A DNA stretch of 64,000 nt from Sphaerisporangium sp040685555. GTDB lineage: Bacteria; Actinomycetota; Actinomycetes; Streptosporangiales; Streptosporangiaceae. Every line of letters starts with the position of its first letter. Position 1 is the stretch's first letter. The stretch spans positions 1 to 64,000 of the forward strand of contig NZ_JBFBIK010000002.1 in NCBI RefSeq assembly GCF_040685555.1. The letters run 5' to 3'. The notes below the pieces were generated by a model. That model saw only the letters and a list, made by a program, of their open reading frames with translations. It was not told the DNA's origin and made no database searches. Of the stretch, positions 7,904 to 15,800 are shown in pieces. A program made the translations under genes and the position numbers.

Positions 7904-8148
7904 CCGAGATCTCCCTCAGCACCTCGCTCAAGGCGTTCCAGCAGAACCCTTACGGCAAGTGGTTCGGAATAGCCGCGCTGGGGCTGGTCGCGTGCACCCT
8001 TCTCAGCGTGGTGGCGGGCATGGCGGGGGCCGTCTGGCTGACCATGCTCCTCGGAATCCTGGCCTACGCGGCACTGGCGGGCGCTCTGTTCACCGTACGG
8101 CGCATGGTGCGCGCCCACCGGCGCGAGAGGATCAGGAAGTACGGATGA
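7900..8148 (+). CDS. Small two-helix membrane protein, unknown function
   Basis: An 82-residue protein with two hydrophobic helices (about 23-41 and 44-63), an N-terminal LSTSLKAFQQNPYGKWFGIA stretch and a basic tail (RAHRRERIRKYG). No family is recognised. It is coupled to both neighbours: ATG 7900 overlaps the DUF1360 stop, and its own stop overlaps the next ATG in the same way. GGAGGAG lies 3-9 bp upstream. Coexpression suggests a membrane-associated unit with DUF1360 and DUF6328. Confidence 0.75.
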   Translation: MTEISLSTSLKAFQQNPYGKWFGIAALGLVACTLLSVVAGMAGAVWLTMLLGILAYAALAGALFTVRRMVRAHRRERIRKYG

Positions 8149-8645
8149 CGCTGAGTGACGTGGCCGGACCCGAGTCCGATGAGAGCCACAAAGAACGGGT
8201 CGACCGTGAGCTCGGCGAACTCCTCCAGGGGTTACGGGTGGCGGCGACGGGCGTGCAGGTGCTTTTCGCCTTCCTTCTCACCCTGCCCTTCTCCACAGGT
8301 TTCGGAAAGGTCGACCAGGCAGGGCGGTGGCTCTTCTACGTCGCCATGCTGAGCGCCGCCATCGCCTCCATTTGCCTCATCGCCCCGGCGACACAGCACC
8401 GCATTCTTTTCCGCACCCAGTTGAAGGAGCTCATGCTCCACCGCGCCAACCGGCTCGGCGTGGTGGGAGGGATCGCGCTCGCCATCTCCATGACGTGCTC
8501 GACCGGGCTGGTCGTGGAGGCCTTCCTCGGCATCCTGCCGGCGGCGCTGCTGGCGGGAGGGGTGGCGGGGCTGAGCGGCTGGCTGTGGTTCGTGGAGCCG
8601 CTCGTCTCGCGGTGGCGCGGGCGGGACGGTGCCCAGGAGGCCTGA
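8145..8645 (+). CDS. DUF6328 family membrane protein
   Basis: A 166-residue protein matching the actinobacterial DUF6328 family, with the signature ELLQGLRVAATGVQVLFAFL (about 26-45) followed by LPFSTGF. Four membrane helices are predicted and a short cytoplasmic loop HRANRLGVVGG lies between the second and third. Function is unknown. It is the last gene of the coupled three-gene operon and is followed by a strong terminator at 8667-8702. ATG 8145 overlaps the previous stop by 4 bp. Confidence 0.8.
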   Translation: MTLSDVAGPESDESHKERVDRELGELLQGLRVAATGVQVLFAFLLTLPFSTGFGKVDQAGRWLFYVAMLSAAIASICLIAPATQHRILFRTQLKELMLHRANRLGVVGGIALAISMTCSTGLVVEAFLGILPAALLAGGVAGLSGWLWFVEPLVSRWRGRDGAQEA

Positions 8646-8666
8646 GAGCCGGCGGCCGCGATCTTC

Positions 8667-8702
8667 GGGCGCCTCACACGTCGGGCGACGTGGGAGGCGC
8701 CC
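8667..8702 (+). terminator. Intrinsic terminator hairpin
   Basis: GGGCGCCTC (8667-8675) pairs with GAGGCGCCC (8694-8702), and CACGTC/GACGTG inside extends the stem with a single A-G mismatch. The sequence ACGTTT follows. It ends the DUF1360-DUF6328 operon. Confidence 0.8.
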
Positions 8703-8818
8703 AGACGTTTGCGCCGGTCAGCCCCGCGGTTGGCTGTTGCTTGAACATTAATCCCCCGATAGCAAGAGTTGATGCGCAAACACGTTAATGAGGCATTTGT
8801 CAGGGCAGAGGGATGCCC

Positions 8819-8968
8819 ATGGGTACACTTCTTTGGCTCATCGCCGTCGTTCTCGTCATCGCCGGGATCTACGTCATCCTGGCCCGTCGCGACCTCCTCT
8901 GGGGGATCGTCCTCATCGTCGTCGGCCTTCTCGTCGGCCCCGGTGGCGTCAGCATCTTCCATCCATAA
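8819..8968 (+). CDS. GPGG-motif small membrane protein
   Basis: A 49-residue protein with two hydrophobic helices. The first half is LLWLIAVVLVIAGIYVILA and the second is LLWGIVLIVVGLLVGPGG, ending in SIFHP. The conserved GPGG matches a named family of tiny actinobacterial membrane proteins without known function. The reading frame uses high-GC codons throughout and stops at TAA 8966-8968. AGGGCAGAGGG precedes the start, and an in-frame ATG at 8813 would add two residues. The upstream 100 bp are A/T-richer and probably hold the promoter. Confidence 0.75.
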   Translation: MGTLLWLIAVVLVIAGIYVILARRDLLWGIVLIVVGLLVGPGGVSIFHP

Positions 8969-9307
8969 AGCACCTGAAAGAAGAGGCGAAGTTGGACGCG
9001 CAAGCGGCGGACCGGCCTACCCGGCCCGCCGCCGCGGCCCCGAGTTCGCGGGTTCCACAAGGGGCCCGGCTCGATCGACCCGGTCGAAACGAGTGCTCGA
9101 GAAAAGAAGACATCAAAAGACAACAGACCTCAGCGGTCAGCCGTCCCCTGGCTGAACCGCCCCTGACCATGCGGCCCCTTCCCTGAAGAACAATGCGTTC
9201 CGAGGGATCGAACCGTGCTCTCAGACCGTCCGCCGGCCCGTGAAACCCTTCGCCCCGCCCAGGAGAAACCCTAGGCGGGGCGGGAAGAGCAGGCACATCA
9301 GGACGTC
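8969..9307. other. Intergenic, no gene seen except a terminator
   Basis: Open frames here are short, poorly biased and start within repeats of CCG-type codons. The only structure I can support is the hairpin at 9251-9282. Confidence 0.5.
9251..9282. terminator. Terminator hairpin after the metallophosphoesterase gene
   Basis: CGCCCCGCCCAGG (9251-9263) pairs with CCTAGGCGGGGCG (9270-9282) with one C-A mismatch and the loop AGAAAC. It lies 26 bp past the stop of the minus-strand metallophosphoesterase gene. Confidence 0.7.
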
Positions 9308-10042
9308 TCAGCAGATCTCGGGGTCCTCACCGCCAAGGCAGTAGACGGCGTACGCCCTGCTGAGCACGGGCAGCGCCACGTTGCGGACGCGGACGCCACC
9401 GGGCGTCACGCCCTTCTCGACACCGGCATGCGCGTGTCCGTGGATGAACAGATCGGCGCCCTCGGCGTCGACGGCCTCGGCGAGCAGGTAGCTGCCGAGG
9501 AAGGGGTAGATCTCCAGCGGCTCGCCCGCGAGGGTCTCCTTGACCGGCGAGTAGTGGCTGAGCACCACTTTGTGGTCGGTGTCCAGGCCCTTGAGCGCCT
9601 TGTGCCACAGCTCGGCGATCTCCCTGGTGTGCCGGACCAAGGCCTTCATCTGTGGCTCGCCGAACTCGCTCGCGCACTTACCCGCGAACCCGCCGCCGAA
9701 GCCCTTGCCGCCCGCCACGCCGAGTCGTACGTCCCCGCACTCGATCACCGTGGAGTCGTCCTGCAGGACGCGTATCCCGGCGTCGCGGAGCAGAGCGACG
9801 ATCTCGTCCTCGGCGTCGGACTGGTAGTCGTGGTTGCCGAGCACGGCGACCACGGGAACCGGCAGGTCGCGGAACTCCTCGGCCACGACCCTGCCCTCCT
9901 CGGGGGTGCCGTGACGGGTCAGGTCCCCCGCGAGTAGCAGGACGTCCGCCCGCTCCTCGATGCCGTCCAGCCTCCGCCGGTACCTCCCCCGGATGTCCTC
10001 ACCCAGGTGGACGTCGCCGACGGCGGCGACTCTGATCTTCAC
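9308..10042 (-). CDS. Metallophosphoesterase
   Basis: A 244-residue calcineurin-like phosphoesterase with all metal-binding motifs in order: GDVHLG (9-14), LAGDLTRHG (about 38-46), GNHDY (about 69-73), SHYSP (about 164-168) and HGHAHAG (about 202-208). Two metal ions and a water hydrolyse a phosphoester; the natural substrate is not evident. It has no signal peptide, so it is cytoplasmic. It overlaps the stop of the BON-domain gene by 4 bp and is translated from the same message. Confidence 0.9.
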   Translation of the reverse strand: MKIRVAAVGDVHLGEDIRGRYRRRLDGIEERADVLLLAGDLTRHGTPEEGRVVAEEFRDLPVPVVAVLGNHDYQSDAEDEIVALLRDAGIRVLQDDSTVIECGDVRLGVAGGKGFGGGFAGKCASEFGEPQMKALVRHTREIAELWHKALKGLDTDHKVVLSHYSPVKETLAGEPLEIYPFLGSYLLAEAVDAEGADLFIHGHAHAGVEKGVTPGGVRVRNVALPVLSRAYAVYCLGGEDPEIC

Positions 10043-10335
10043 AGGGTCTCCTCCTCTCCCGGCTCCCTTACCTCGACCACGGTGACCTCGTTGTGGACCT
10101 TCAGGCCGGGCGCGGTCTCAGCCGCCACATCGGCCACGAGGAGCCGGCGCTCGCGCGACTCCACCTGGCCGCCCAGGAAGAGCTGGTCACCGCGGATTTC
10201 GACGCGTATCCCCAGCTCGTAGGTGCGGTCGTCCTCCGCGAGCGCCCGCTGCACGCGGGCGGCGACGTAGTGGGGAGCGTCGTAGTGCGGAGCGTCGTGA
10301 TGCGAAGCGACGTCGTGCTGAGCCTCGTAGGACAT
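10039..10335 (-). CDS. BON-domain protein
   Basis: A 98-residue protein with a BON domain from about residue 27 to 90 (VQRALAEDDRTYELGIRVEI then LFLGGQVESRERRLLVADVA). BON domains bind phospholipid or other surfaces. The N-terminal 26 residues are His-rich with repeated APHY, encoded by near-repeats of about 12 bp; they could bind metal. No signal peptide is seen. It is the first gene of a two-gene unit with the metallophosphoesterase. Confidence 0.8.
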   Translation of the reverse strand: MSYEAQHDVASHHDAPHYDAPHYVAARVQRALAEDDRTYELGIRVEIRGDQLFLGGQVESRERRLLVADVAAETAPGLKVHNEVTVVEVREPGEEETL

Positions 10336-10791
10336 CGTCTACCCCCCTCCGATCGAGTACAGGTCTCGCCCTGCCCGTCGTACCGGCCGCGAAACCGGGG
10401 AGGTTTGGTCCTTCGATCTCAGGATAGAACAGCGCGTTAACGACAAGTGTGTAGGACGCAGGCGCTCTCCACCCGGTCCATGGCCGGATGGGAAGCGCAT
10501 GCGGGTCATCACGATCCCCCAGCCTGTGCACCCTGCCCCCCGTGCACCTCGTGACCGCGGTCGCCTTCCGTACGGTGTCGCGATCCGCCCTTGCCCGTGA
10601 TCCGTGCCGACGCTCGTATCGGTGCCGCCGCTCGTATCCGTGCCGATGTTCGTGATCCGTGCCGCGCCAGGTGACCAGCGCATGCTCCACGAGGCCATCA
10701 GGCATCGACCAGCCCGACTTCGGGCGCTCCCCTGAGCTCCGCGCATCCGAGCCAGGAAGTCAGCAGGGATCGCCGAACTGGAGGAGACCCG
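10336..10791. other. Long intergenic region with a short tandem repeat
   Basis: This 456-bp gap separates divergent genes and must hold promoters for both. Frames on either strand lack coding character. A three-copy 18-bp repeat lies at 10604-10658. GGAGGAG at 10780-10786 is the ribosome site of the glycosyltransferase gene. Confidence 0.5.
10604..10658 (+). repeat. 18-bp tandem repeat, three copies
   Basis: Copies GTGCCGACGCTCGTATCG (10604-10621), GTGCCGCCGCTCGTATCC (10622-10639) and a 19-bp third copy GTGCCGATGTTCGTGATCC (10640-10658), with GTGCCG repeated once more. It lies 134 bp before the glycosyltransferase start and is not in a gene. Confidence 0.7.
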
Positions 10792-12009
10792 GTGAAGATA
10801 GCAATGGTGTCCGAGCACGCGAGCCCCCTCGCCATCGCCGGAGGCGTGGACTCAGGCGGCCAGAACGTCCACGTCGCGGCCCTCGCCCGCGGGCTGGCCG
10901 ACAGGGGCCACGAGGTGACCGTCTACACCCGCAGGGAGAGCGCGGAGATCGCCGAAGAGGTGGCGTTCGCCCCCGGCGTGTCCGTGGTCCACGTCCCCGC
11001 GGGACCGCCGGCCAGGATCCCCAAGGACGCGATCCTGCCGTGGGTGCCCGACTTCGGGCACTGGCTGCGGCAGCGCTGGATGTTCCAGCCGCCGGACGTC
11101 GTCCACAGCCACTTCTGGATGAGCGGCCTCGCGGCCCTGGCCGCCGCCCGCGATCCCGGGATCCCCGTGGTCCACACCTTCCACGCCCTCGGCGTGGTGA
11201 AGCGGCGCCACCAGGGGACCAACGACTCCAGCCCGAACGAACGCCTCAAGGCGGAGACCGTCATCGCCCGGGGCGTCGACCGGATCATCGCCACGTGCGG
11301 TGACGAGGCAGACGAGCTGATCCGGATGGACGCTCCCCGCCGGTCGGTCCAGGTGGTGCCCTGCGGCGTCGACTGCGCGGAGTTCGGGCCGTCCGGGCCC
11401 GTCGCGCCCCGCCCGCACGGCCCGCGCGTGCTGTCGATCGGGCGGCTGGTGCCCCGCAAGGGCGTCGACACCGTCATCGAGGCCATGCGCCTGGTCCCCG
11501 GAGCCGAGCTGGTCGTCGCCGGAGGGCCGCCCGCCCACGACATGGATCACGATCCCGAGGTGACGCGGCTGCGCCGCATCGCGTCCGAGGCGGGGGTCGC
11601 GGCCCGGGTGCGCTTCGTCGGCCAGGTCTCCCACGAGAACGTCCCGGCGCTCATGCGCTCCGCCGACCTGGCCGTCTGCGTGCCCTGGTACGAGCCGTTC
11701 GGCATGGTCACCCTGGAGGCCATGGCCTGCGGGCTGCCGGTGATCGCCTCCTCCGTCGGCGGCCAGTGCGAGACCGTCGTCGACGGCCTGACCGGCACCC
11801 TGGTCCCACCGCGCGACCCGAGATCGCTCGCCACGGCCCTCAACACCCTGCTGGGGGACCACGATCTGCGCACGGCGTACGGGGTCGCGGGCGCCGAGCG
11901 GGCCCGCGCACGGTACGACTGGCCCCGGATCGCCGCCGAGACCTGCGCCGTCTACGAGGAGGTCCTGGAGGCTCGCGGACGCATCCCCGTCGGAAGTAAG
12001 GCGTCGTGA
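10792..12009 (+). CDS. GT4-family glycosyltransferase
   Basis: A 405-residue GT-B glycosyltransferase of family 4. The N-terminal acceptor domain starts MKIAMVSEHASPLAIAGGVD with the SGGQNVHV glycine loop typical of sucrose-phosphate-synthase-like members. The C-terminal domain has SIGRLVPRKGVDTVIEAM (about 221-238) and the donor-binding motif EPFGMVTLEAMACG (about 302-315). It would use a nucleotide sugar; the acceptor is unknown. GTG 10792 has GGAGGAG 5-11 bp before it. The gene heads a cluster with GT9 and SDR genes, similar to actinobacterial glycan clusters of unknown product. Confidence 0.9.
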   Translation: MKIAMVSEHASPLAIAGGVDSGGQNVHVAALARGLADRGHEVTVYTRRESAEIAEEVAFAPGVSVVHVPAGPPARIPKDAILPWVPDFGHWLRQRWMFQPPDVVHSHFWMSGLAALAAARDPGIPVVHTFHALGVVKRRHQGTNDSSPNERLKAETVIARGVDRIIATCGDEADELIRMDAPRRSVQVVPCGVDCAEFGPSGPVAPRPHGPRVLSIGRLVPRKGVDTVIEAMRLVPGAELVVAGGPPAHDMDHDPEVTRLRRIASEAGVAARVRFVGQVSHENVPALMRSADLAVCVPWYEPFGMVTLEAMACGLPVIASSVGGQCETVVDGLTGTLVPPRDPRSLATALNTLLGDHDLRTAYGVAGAERARARYDWPRIAAETCAVYEEVLEARGRIPVGSKAS

Positions 12010-12040
12010 ACCCCCCTCTGGTCCGGGAGGGCTCGAGGCC

Positions 12041-12937
12041 ATGAGCATCGCGCTGGTACTGAGAGCGCTCGGCATCGGTGAGCTGCTCACCGCCGTGCCG
12101 GCACTGCGGGCGCTGCGCCGCGGCGGCCTGAACGTCGTTCTCGCCGCGCCCCCCGAACTGAACGACCTGGCGATTCTCACCGGCGCGGTCGAGGGCCTGC
12201 TGCCCACACGCGGCCTGGACGGGCTCACCTGGAACGGCCGGCGGCCCGACCTGGCGGTGAACATGCACGGGCGCGGGCCGAGGAGCCACCGGCTGATGAT
12301 GGAACTGCGGCCGAGGCGGTTGTGGGCGTACGCCAACCCTGCCCTGCCCCGGCTGAAGGGACCGCGCTGGCACGAGCACGAGCACGAGGTGGAGCGCTGG
12401 TGCCGGCTCGTCAAGTGGTACGGCTCGCGCGTCGACCCCGGCGACCTGGCCCTTCCCGTCCCGCTCTGCCACAACCCGGCGCCTGGAGCCGTGGTGATCC
12501 ATCCGGGGGCCCGGGAGACGGCGAGGCGCTGGCCGCCCGAGCGTTTCGCCGAGGTGGCGAGGGCCATGGTCGCCGAGGGGCTGCGCGTCGTCGTGACCGG
12601 GAGCCGGCGCGAGCGCCCCCTGGCCCTGCTCGTCGCGGCCCAGGCCAAGCTGGCGCCGACCAGCGTGCTCGCCGGCCGTACGTCCCTGAAGGAGCTCGCC
12701 GCCCTGGTCGCCGGGGCGGGCCTGGTGGTCAGCGCGGACACCGGGGTGGCCCACCTGGCGACGGCGTACGGCACCCCGTCGGTGGTGGTTTTCGGCCCCG
12801 GCTCGCCCGCCCGGTGGGGACCGCCCGCGGACAGGCCGTGGCACCGGGCCCTCGCGCGCGGCGCCGATCCCCGGGCGGTGACCGTCGAAGAGGTGGTGGC
12901 GGCCGGCCGCGAGGTGCTCTCGGTCTCCGTTGCCTGA
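12041..12937 (+). CDS. Glycosyltransferase family 9 protein
   Basis: A 298-residue heptosyltransferase-like GT9 protein. Motifs are LGIGELLTAVPALRAL (about 10-25), VIHPGARETARRWPPERFAE (about 150-170) and SADTGVAHLATAYGTPSVVVFG (about 229-250), the last holding the nucleotide-sugar site. In Gram-negatives GT9 enzymes add heptose to LPS; Gram-positive members in clusters like this act on an unknown glycan. ATG 12041 lies 31 bp after the GT4 stop, on the same strand and probably in one operon. Confidence 0.9.
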   Translation: MSIALVLRALGIGELLTAVPALRALRRGGLNVVLAAPPELNDLAILTGAVEGLLPTRGLDGLTWNGRRPDLAVNMHGRGPRSHRLMMELRPRRLWAYANPALPRLKGPRWHEHEHEVERWCRLVKWYGSRVDPGDLALPVPLCHNPAPGAVVIHPGARETARRWPPERFAEVARAMVAEGLRVVVTGSRRERPLALLVAAQAKLAPTSVLAGRTSLKELAALVAGAGLVVSADTGVAHLATAYGTPSVVVFGPGSPARWGPPADRPWHRALARGADPRAVTVEEVVAAGREVLSVSVA

Positions 12938-13109
12938 GCGGGCTGGGTTTGGACGGGCTTTTGAACGGTAGCGGGGGAAGGAGCGGTATCCACCATCAGG
13001 AGGCAGAGGACGTGCTTCACCGACCGGCTCCTGTCACCTACCAGCAGGAGCGCGCATGACGTCGGATCTGTCGGGTACGGGGAATGTTCAGCGGAAAGGG
13101 GGGCCGGTA

Positions 13110-13364
13110 ATGAGCGAAACTCCAGAACAGCGGTCTTCGACCGGTAAGCCCATGGTGACGGGAACCCCGAGGGACGTCATCCACATACGTCTTGCGTCGT
13201 TCGTACTGTTCCTCGCGGTGGCGCTGGGAGTGCTGGCGCTGGTGGCCAAGGCCACGTTGCTGGCCGTGGCCCTCGGCGTCATCGCCGTGATCGCCATCGT
13301 GGACGTCGTCCTCGCCGTCCGGCGCCAGCGCCGCCTCGGCGGCGGACCGCGGTCGACGGGCTGA
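13110..13364 (+). CDS. Small membrane protein, unknown function
   Basis: An 84-residue protein with a polar N-terminus and two adjacent hydrophobic helices (LASFVLFLAVALGVLALVA and LLAVALGVIAVIAIVDVVLA), then a basic tail. No family is assigned. ATG 13110 is preferred because AAAGGGGGG lies 8-16 bp upstream; an in-frame ATG at 13056 is also possible. It stands between the glycosyltransferases and the SDR gene. Confidence 0.65.
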   Translation: MSETPEQRSSTGKPMVTGTPRDVIHIRLASFVLFLAVALGVLALVAKATLLAVALGVIAVIAIVDVVLAVRRQRRLGGGPRSTG

Positions 13365-13402
13365 ACCGGCGCGCTCCAGTCCACCGGCTGAAAGGGGAGA
13401 AC

Positions 13403-14398
13403 GTGTTAAGCGGCAAGGTCGTAGTGGTGACCGGCGCCAGCGGTGGCGTCGGTCGTGCTGTGGTACGGATGCTCGGAGAGAAGGGCGCGAAGGTCGCCCT
13501 CATCGCGCGGGGAGAGACCGGCCTCGCGGCCGCCGCCACCGAGGTGGGAGGCGAGGGCGGGACCGCCAAGGTCTTCCCCGCGGACGTGGCCGACCACGAG
13601 CAGGTGGACGCCGCCGCCGACCGCGTCGAGAAAGAGCTCGGCCCCATCGACGTGTGGATCAACGTGGCGTTCTCCTCGGTGTTCGCGCCGTTCACCGAGA
13701 TCGAGCCGGCGGAGTACGAGCGCACCACCAAGGTCTCCTACCTCGGCTACGTGTGGGGCACCCGGGCCGCGCTGCTCCGGATGCGCCCGAGGAACCGGGG
13801 CGTCATCGTGCAGACCGGTTCCGCCCTGGCCTACCGCGGCATCCCGCTCCAGGCGGCCTACTGCGGTGCCAAGCACGCGATGAAGGGGTTCACCGAGTCG
13901 GTCCGCACCGAGCTGCTCAACGAGGGCAGCGATGTGAAGATCACCATGGTGCAGCTTCCCGCGGTGAACACCCCGCAGTTCGACTGGGTGCTCTCGCGGC
14001 TGCGCCGCCACCCCCAGCCCGTGCCGCCGATCTTCCAGCCCGAGGTGGCCGCGCAGGCGATCGTGTACGCCGCCGAGCACCCGTCCCGGCGGGAGTACTG
14101 GGTGGGCGGCAGCACCGCGGCGACGATCATCGGCGAGAAGTTCGCCGCCGGGCTGATCGACCGCTACCTCGGCAAGACGGGCGTCGACTCCCAGCAGACC
14201 GAAGACAAGCCGAGCGGCGTGGCGAACCTGTGGGAGCCCGCGGACGAGAACCGCGACTACGGCGCCCACGGCGGCTTCGACGAGCGTTCCAAGGACCGCA
14301 GCGTCCAGGTGTGGCTGTCGCAGCACCGCAACCTGGTCGCCGCCGGCGTGGGCGGCGCCGCCGCGGCGGCCCTGGCCGTGCTGGCCGCCCGCCGCTGA
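13403..14398 (+). CDS. SDR family oxidoreductase with C-terminal membrane anchor
   Basis: A 331-residue classical short-chain dehydrogenase. The dinucleotide site is TGASGGVGRAV (about 11-21), and the catalytic residues lie in QTGSALAYRG and YCGAKHAMKG (Tyr-x3-Lys). After the SDR core the protein extends by about 80 residues and ends in a hydrophobic helix (NLVAAGVGGAAAAALAVLAA) with Arg-Arg, so it is probably held at the membrane. This long SDR form is common next to GT4/GT9 genes in actinobacteria. GTG 13403 has AAAGGGGAG upstream. A terminator follows at 14415. Confidence 0.88.
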   Translation: MLSGKVVVVTGASGGVGRAVVRMLGEKGAKVALIARGETGLAAAATEVGGEGGTAKVFPADVADHEQVDAAADRVEKELGPIDVWINVAFSSVFAPFTEIEPAEYERTTKVSYLGYVWGTRAALLRMRPRNRGVIVQTGSALAYRGIPLQAAYCGAKHAMKGFTESVRTELLNEGSDVKITMVQLPAVNTPQFDWVLSRLRRHPQPVPPIFQPEVAAQAIVYAAEHPSRREYWVGGSTAATIIGEKFAAGLIDRYLGKTGVDSQQTEDKPSGVANLWEPADENRDYGAHGGFDERSKDRSVQVWLSQHRNLVAAGVGGAAAAALAVLAARR

Positions 14399-14414
14399 GG
14401 GCCGGGACACGAAG

Positions 14415-14444
14415 GAGGGCGACGGATTCGATTCCGTCGCCCTC
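14415..14444. terminator. Terminator hairpin between SDR and DUF4235 genes
   Basis: A perfect 12-bp stem GAGGGCGACGGA/TCCGTCGCCCTC with loop TTCGAT lies 17 bp after the SDR stop and serves the convergent genes. Confidence 0.8.
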
Positions 14445-14497
14445 TCGCTATGCGGGGTGGTTCCAGGCTCTCAGGGGGGACCTTCTGCCGGATGGCG

Positions 14498-14761
14498 TCA
14501 CTTCCCCGGCCACTCCCCTGTGGCGTTCTGGATGCCTTCCGCGCTCGCGCGGTCGATGGCGGCCTTCACGACCCCGAAGATCGCGCCCTGGACCGCGGCG
14601 GCGATCAGAACCTCACTCCAGCCGTACTGCTTGGACGTGGCCTCGGGGGCGTCGCTCTTGCCGGCCACCAGCTTCCAGACCTGCTTGAAGATCAGGCCGG
14701 AGAGGAAGCCGCCGGCCATGCCGGACAGCGCGCCCGCCGACCTGTAGGCAAGCTTCTTCAC
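14498..14761 (-). CDS. DUF4235 family protein
   Basis: An 87-residue protein of the DUF4235 family: KKLAYRSAGALSGMAGGFLS (about 2-21), FKQVWKLVAGKSDAPEA and a second amphipathic-hydrophobic helix ending in GVVKAAIDRASAEG. Both helices look membrane-associated. Function is unknown. The start is the GTG at 14761, 2 bp after the upstream stop, with GGAAG before it. It is cotranscribed with the repeat protein at 14764. Confidence 0.8.
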   Translation of the reverse strand: MKKLAYRSAGALSGMAGGFLSGLIFKQVWKLVAGKSDAPEATSKQYGWSEVLIAAAVQGAIFGVVKAAIDRASAEGIQNATGEWPGK

Positions 14762-14763
14762 GA

Positions 14764-15195
14764 TTACTTCTTCCTCCGCAGGATCCTCCACAGGACCAGG
14801 GCGCCGGCGGCCACCGCGGCGGTGACCCACGGGCGGTTCTTGGCCTGGGTGACGACCTTGTCGGCCGCGTCCTTCACCTCGGGGGGCATGTTGGAGCGGG
14901 CCTTCTCGGCGAGGTCGCCCGCCTTGCCCGCCAGCTCGGTCGCCTTGCTCCCGGCGATCTCGGCCAGGTCACCGGCCTTGTCGCTCGCCTTGGCCGCGAG
15001 GTCGCCCGCCTTGTCCCCGGCCTTGGAGGCCAGGTCCCCTGCCTTGCCGCCCGCCTTGGAGGCCAGCTCTCCGGCCTTGTCCCCGGCTTTGGAAGCCAGG
15101 TCCCCTGCCTTGTCGCCGGCCTTGACCGCCAGGTCGCCCGTGCTCTTCTTCGCCTCGGTCAGCGCGTCCTGCGCCGGGCCCGTCATATCCGCCAT
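14764..15195 (-). CDS. Hendecad-repeat membrane-anchored protein
   Basis: A 143-residue protein whose centre (about 25-100) is built from 11-residue units such as KAGDLASKAGD, KAGELASKAGG and KAGDLAAKASD. Such hendecads form amphipathic helices as in LEA proteins and apolipoproteins and are linked to desiccation or membrane protection. It ends in a hydrophobic helix (WVTAAVAAGALVLWRILRRKK). The ATG at 15195 is chosen because AAAGGAGG lies 8-15 bp upstream; the earlier in-frame ATG at 15213 would put this site inside the gene. The coding DNA is strongly repetitive at 33/66-bp periods. Confidence 0.8.
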   Translation of the reverse strand: MADMTGPAQDALTEAKKSTGDLAVKAGDKAGDLASKAGDKAGELASKAGGKAGDLASKAGDKAGDLAAKASDKAGDLAEIAGSKATELAGKAGDLAEKARSNMPPEVKDAADKVVTQAKNRPWVTAAVAAGALVLWRILRRKK

Positions 15196-15286
15196 CGTGT
15201 CCTCCTTTGCCATGGCACCCCGCTACCCCTACAGGAAAGGCTCTAACGAGTTTCCGCCCACCGGCGCGGATGGGCACACGCGAGAA

Positions 15287-15314
15287 GGCCGGCCCGGCTT
15301 GAGCCGGACCGGCC
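15287..15314. terminator. Terminator hairpin after the ChaB gene
   Basis: GGCCGGCCCGGC (15287-15298) and GCCGGACCGGCC (15303-15314) form a stem with one mismatch around a TTGA loop, 34 bp past the ChaB stop. Confidence 0.65.
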
Positions 15315-15347
15315 GATGAACGCCGTGGAAGCCTGTTCGGCCACAGG

Positions 15348-15740
15348 TCACCTGGCTTTCGCGGTGGCCCTGCGATTCGCCTTCTTGATGGCCTCGACAA
15401 GCTCGCTCTTGTCCATCTTCGACCGGCCTTCGACACCCAGCCGGGCGGCGACCTTGTACAGGTGTTCCTTGCTGGCGTTGGCGTCGACGCCCTCGGCGGT
15501 CTCACCCCGTGCCGGCGTGCCGCGCGCGGCCTGGGCATCGGAGGGGCCCTTCTGGGCCTTCGGCTCCCAATGGTCGCCGACCTTCTCGAACGAATGCTTC
15601 AGCGCGGCGAACGCGGTGCGGTGGGCCCTTTCGCCCTCTCCGTACGTCCGCACGGCTGAGTCATGCGCTTTGATCCATGTTTCCTGTGCCTTTTTCGGGG
15701 AGCGCTCAATGGTCGATGGGAGCTCCTGCTTTCCAGGCAT
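15348..15740 (-). CDS. ChaB family protein with SAP/Rho-N-like tail
   Basis: A 130-residue protein. Residues about 3-62 form a ChaB domain (LPSTIERSPKKAQETWIKAH and the WEPK end). ChaB is annotated as a cation-transport regulator in E. coli but has no firm function. Residues about 88-125 (KEHLYKVAARLGVEGRSKMD then KSELVEAIKKAN) resemble a Rho-N or SAP-type nucleic-acid-binding helix pair. Together these suggest a DNA- or RNA-binding stress protein. ATG 15740 is preceded by GAGGT. Confidence 0.85.
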   Translation of the reverse strand: MPGKQELPSTIERSPKKAQETWIKAHDSAVRTYGEGERAHRTAFAALKHSFEKVGDHWEPKAQKGPSDAQAARGTPARGETAEGVDANASKEHLYKVAARLGVEGRSKMDKSELVEAIKKANRRATAKAR

Positions 15741-15800
15741 GACTGATACCTCCTCGAAGAACCGCTGGTGGCCACGTGGCCGCCACCGGGCTCCGCCGGG

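Noticed and set aside
10187..10818. Minus-strand open frames with GTDTS repeats
   Set aside because: They are translations of the 18-bp non-coding repeat with no ribosome site or homology.
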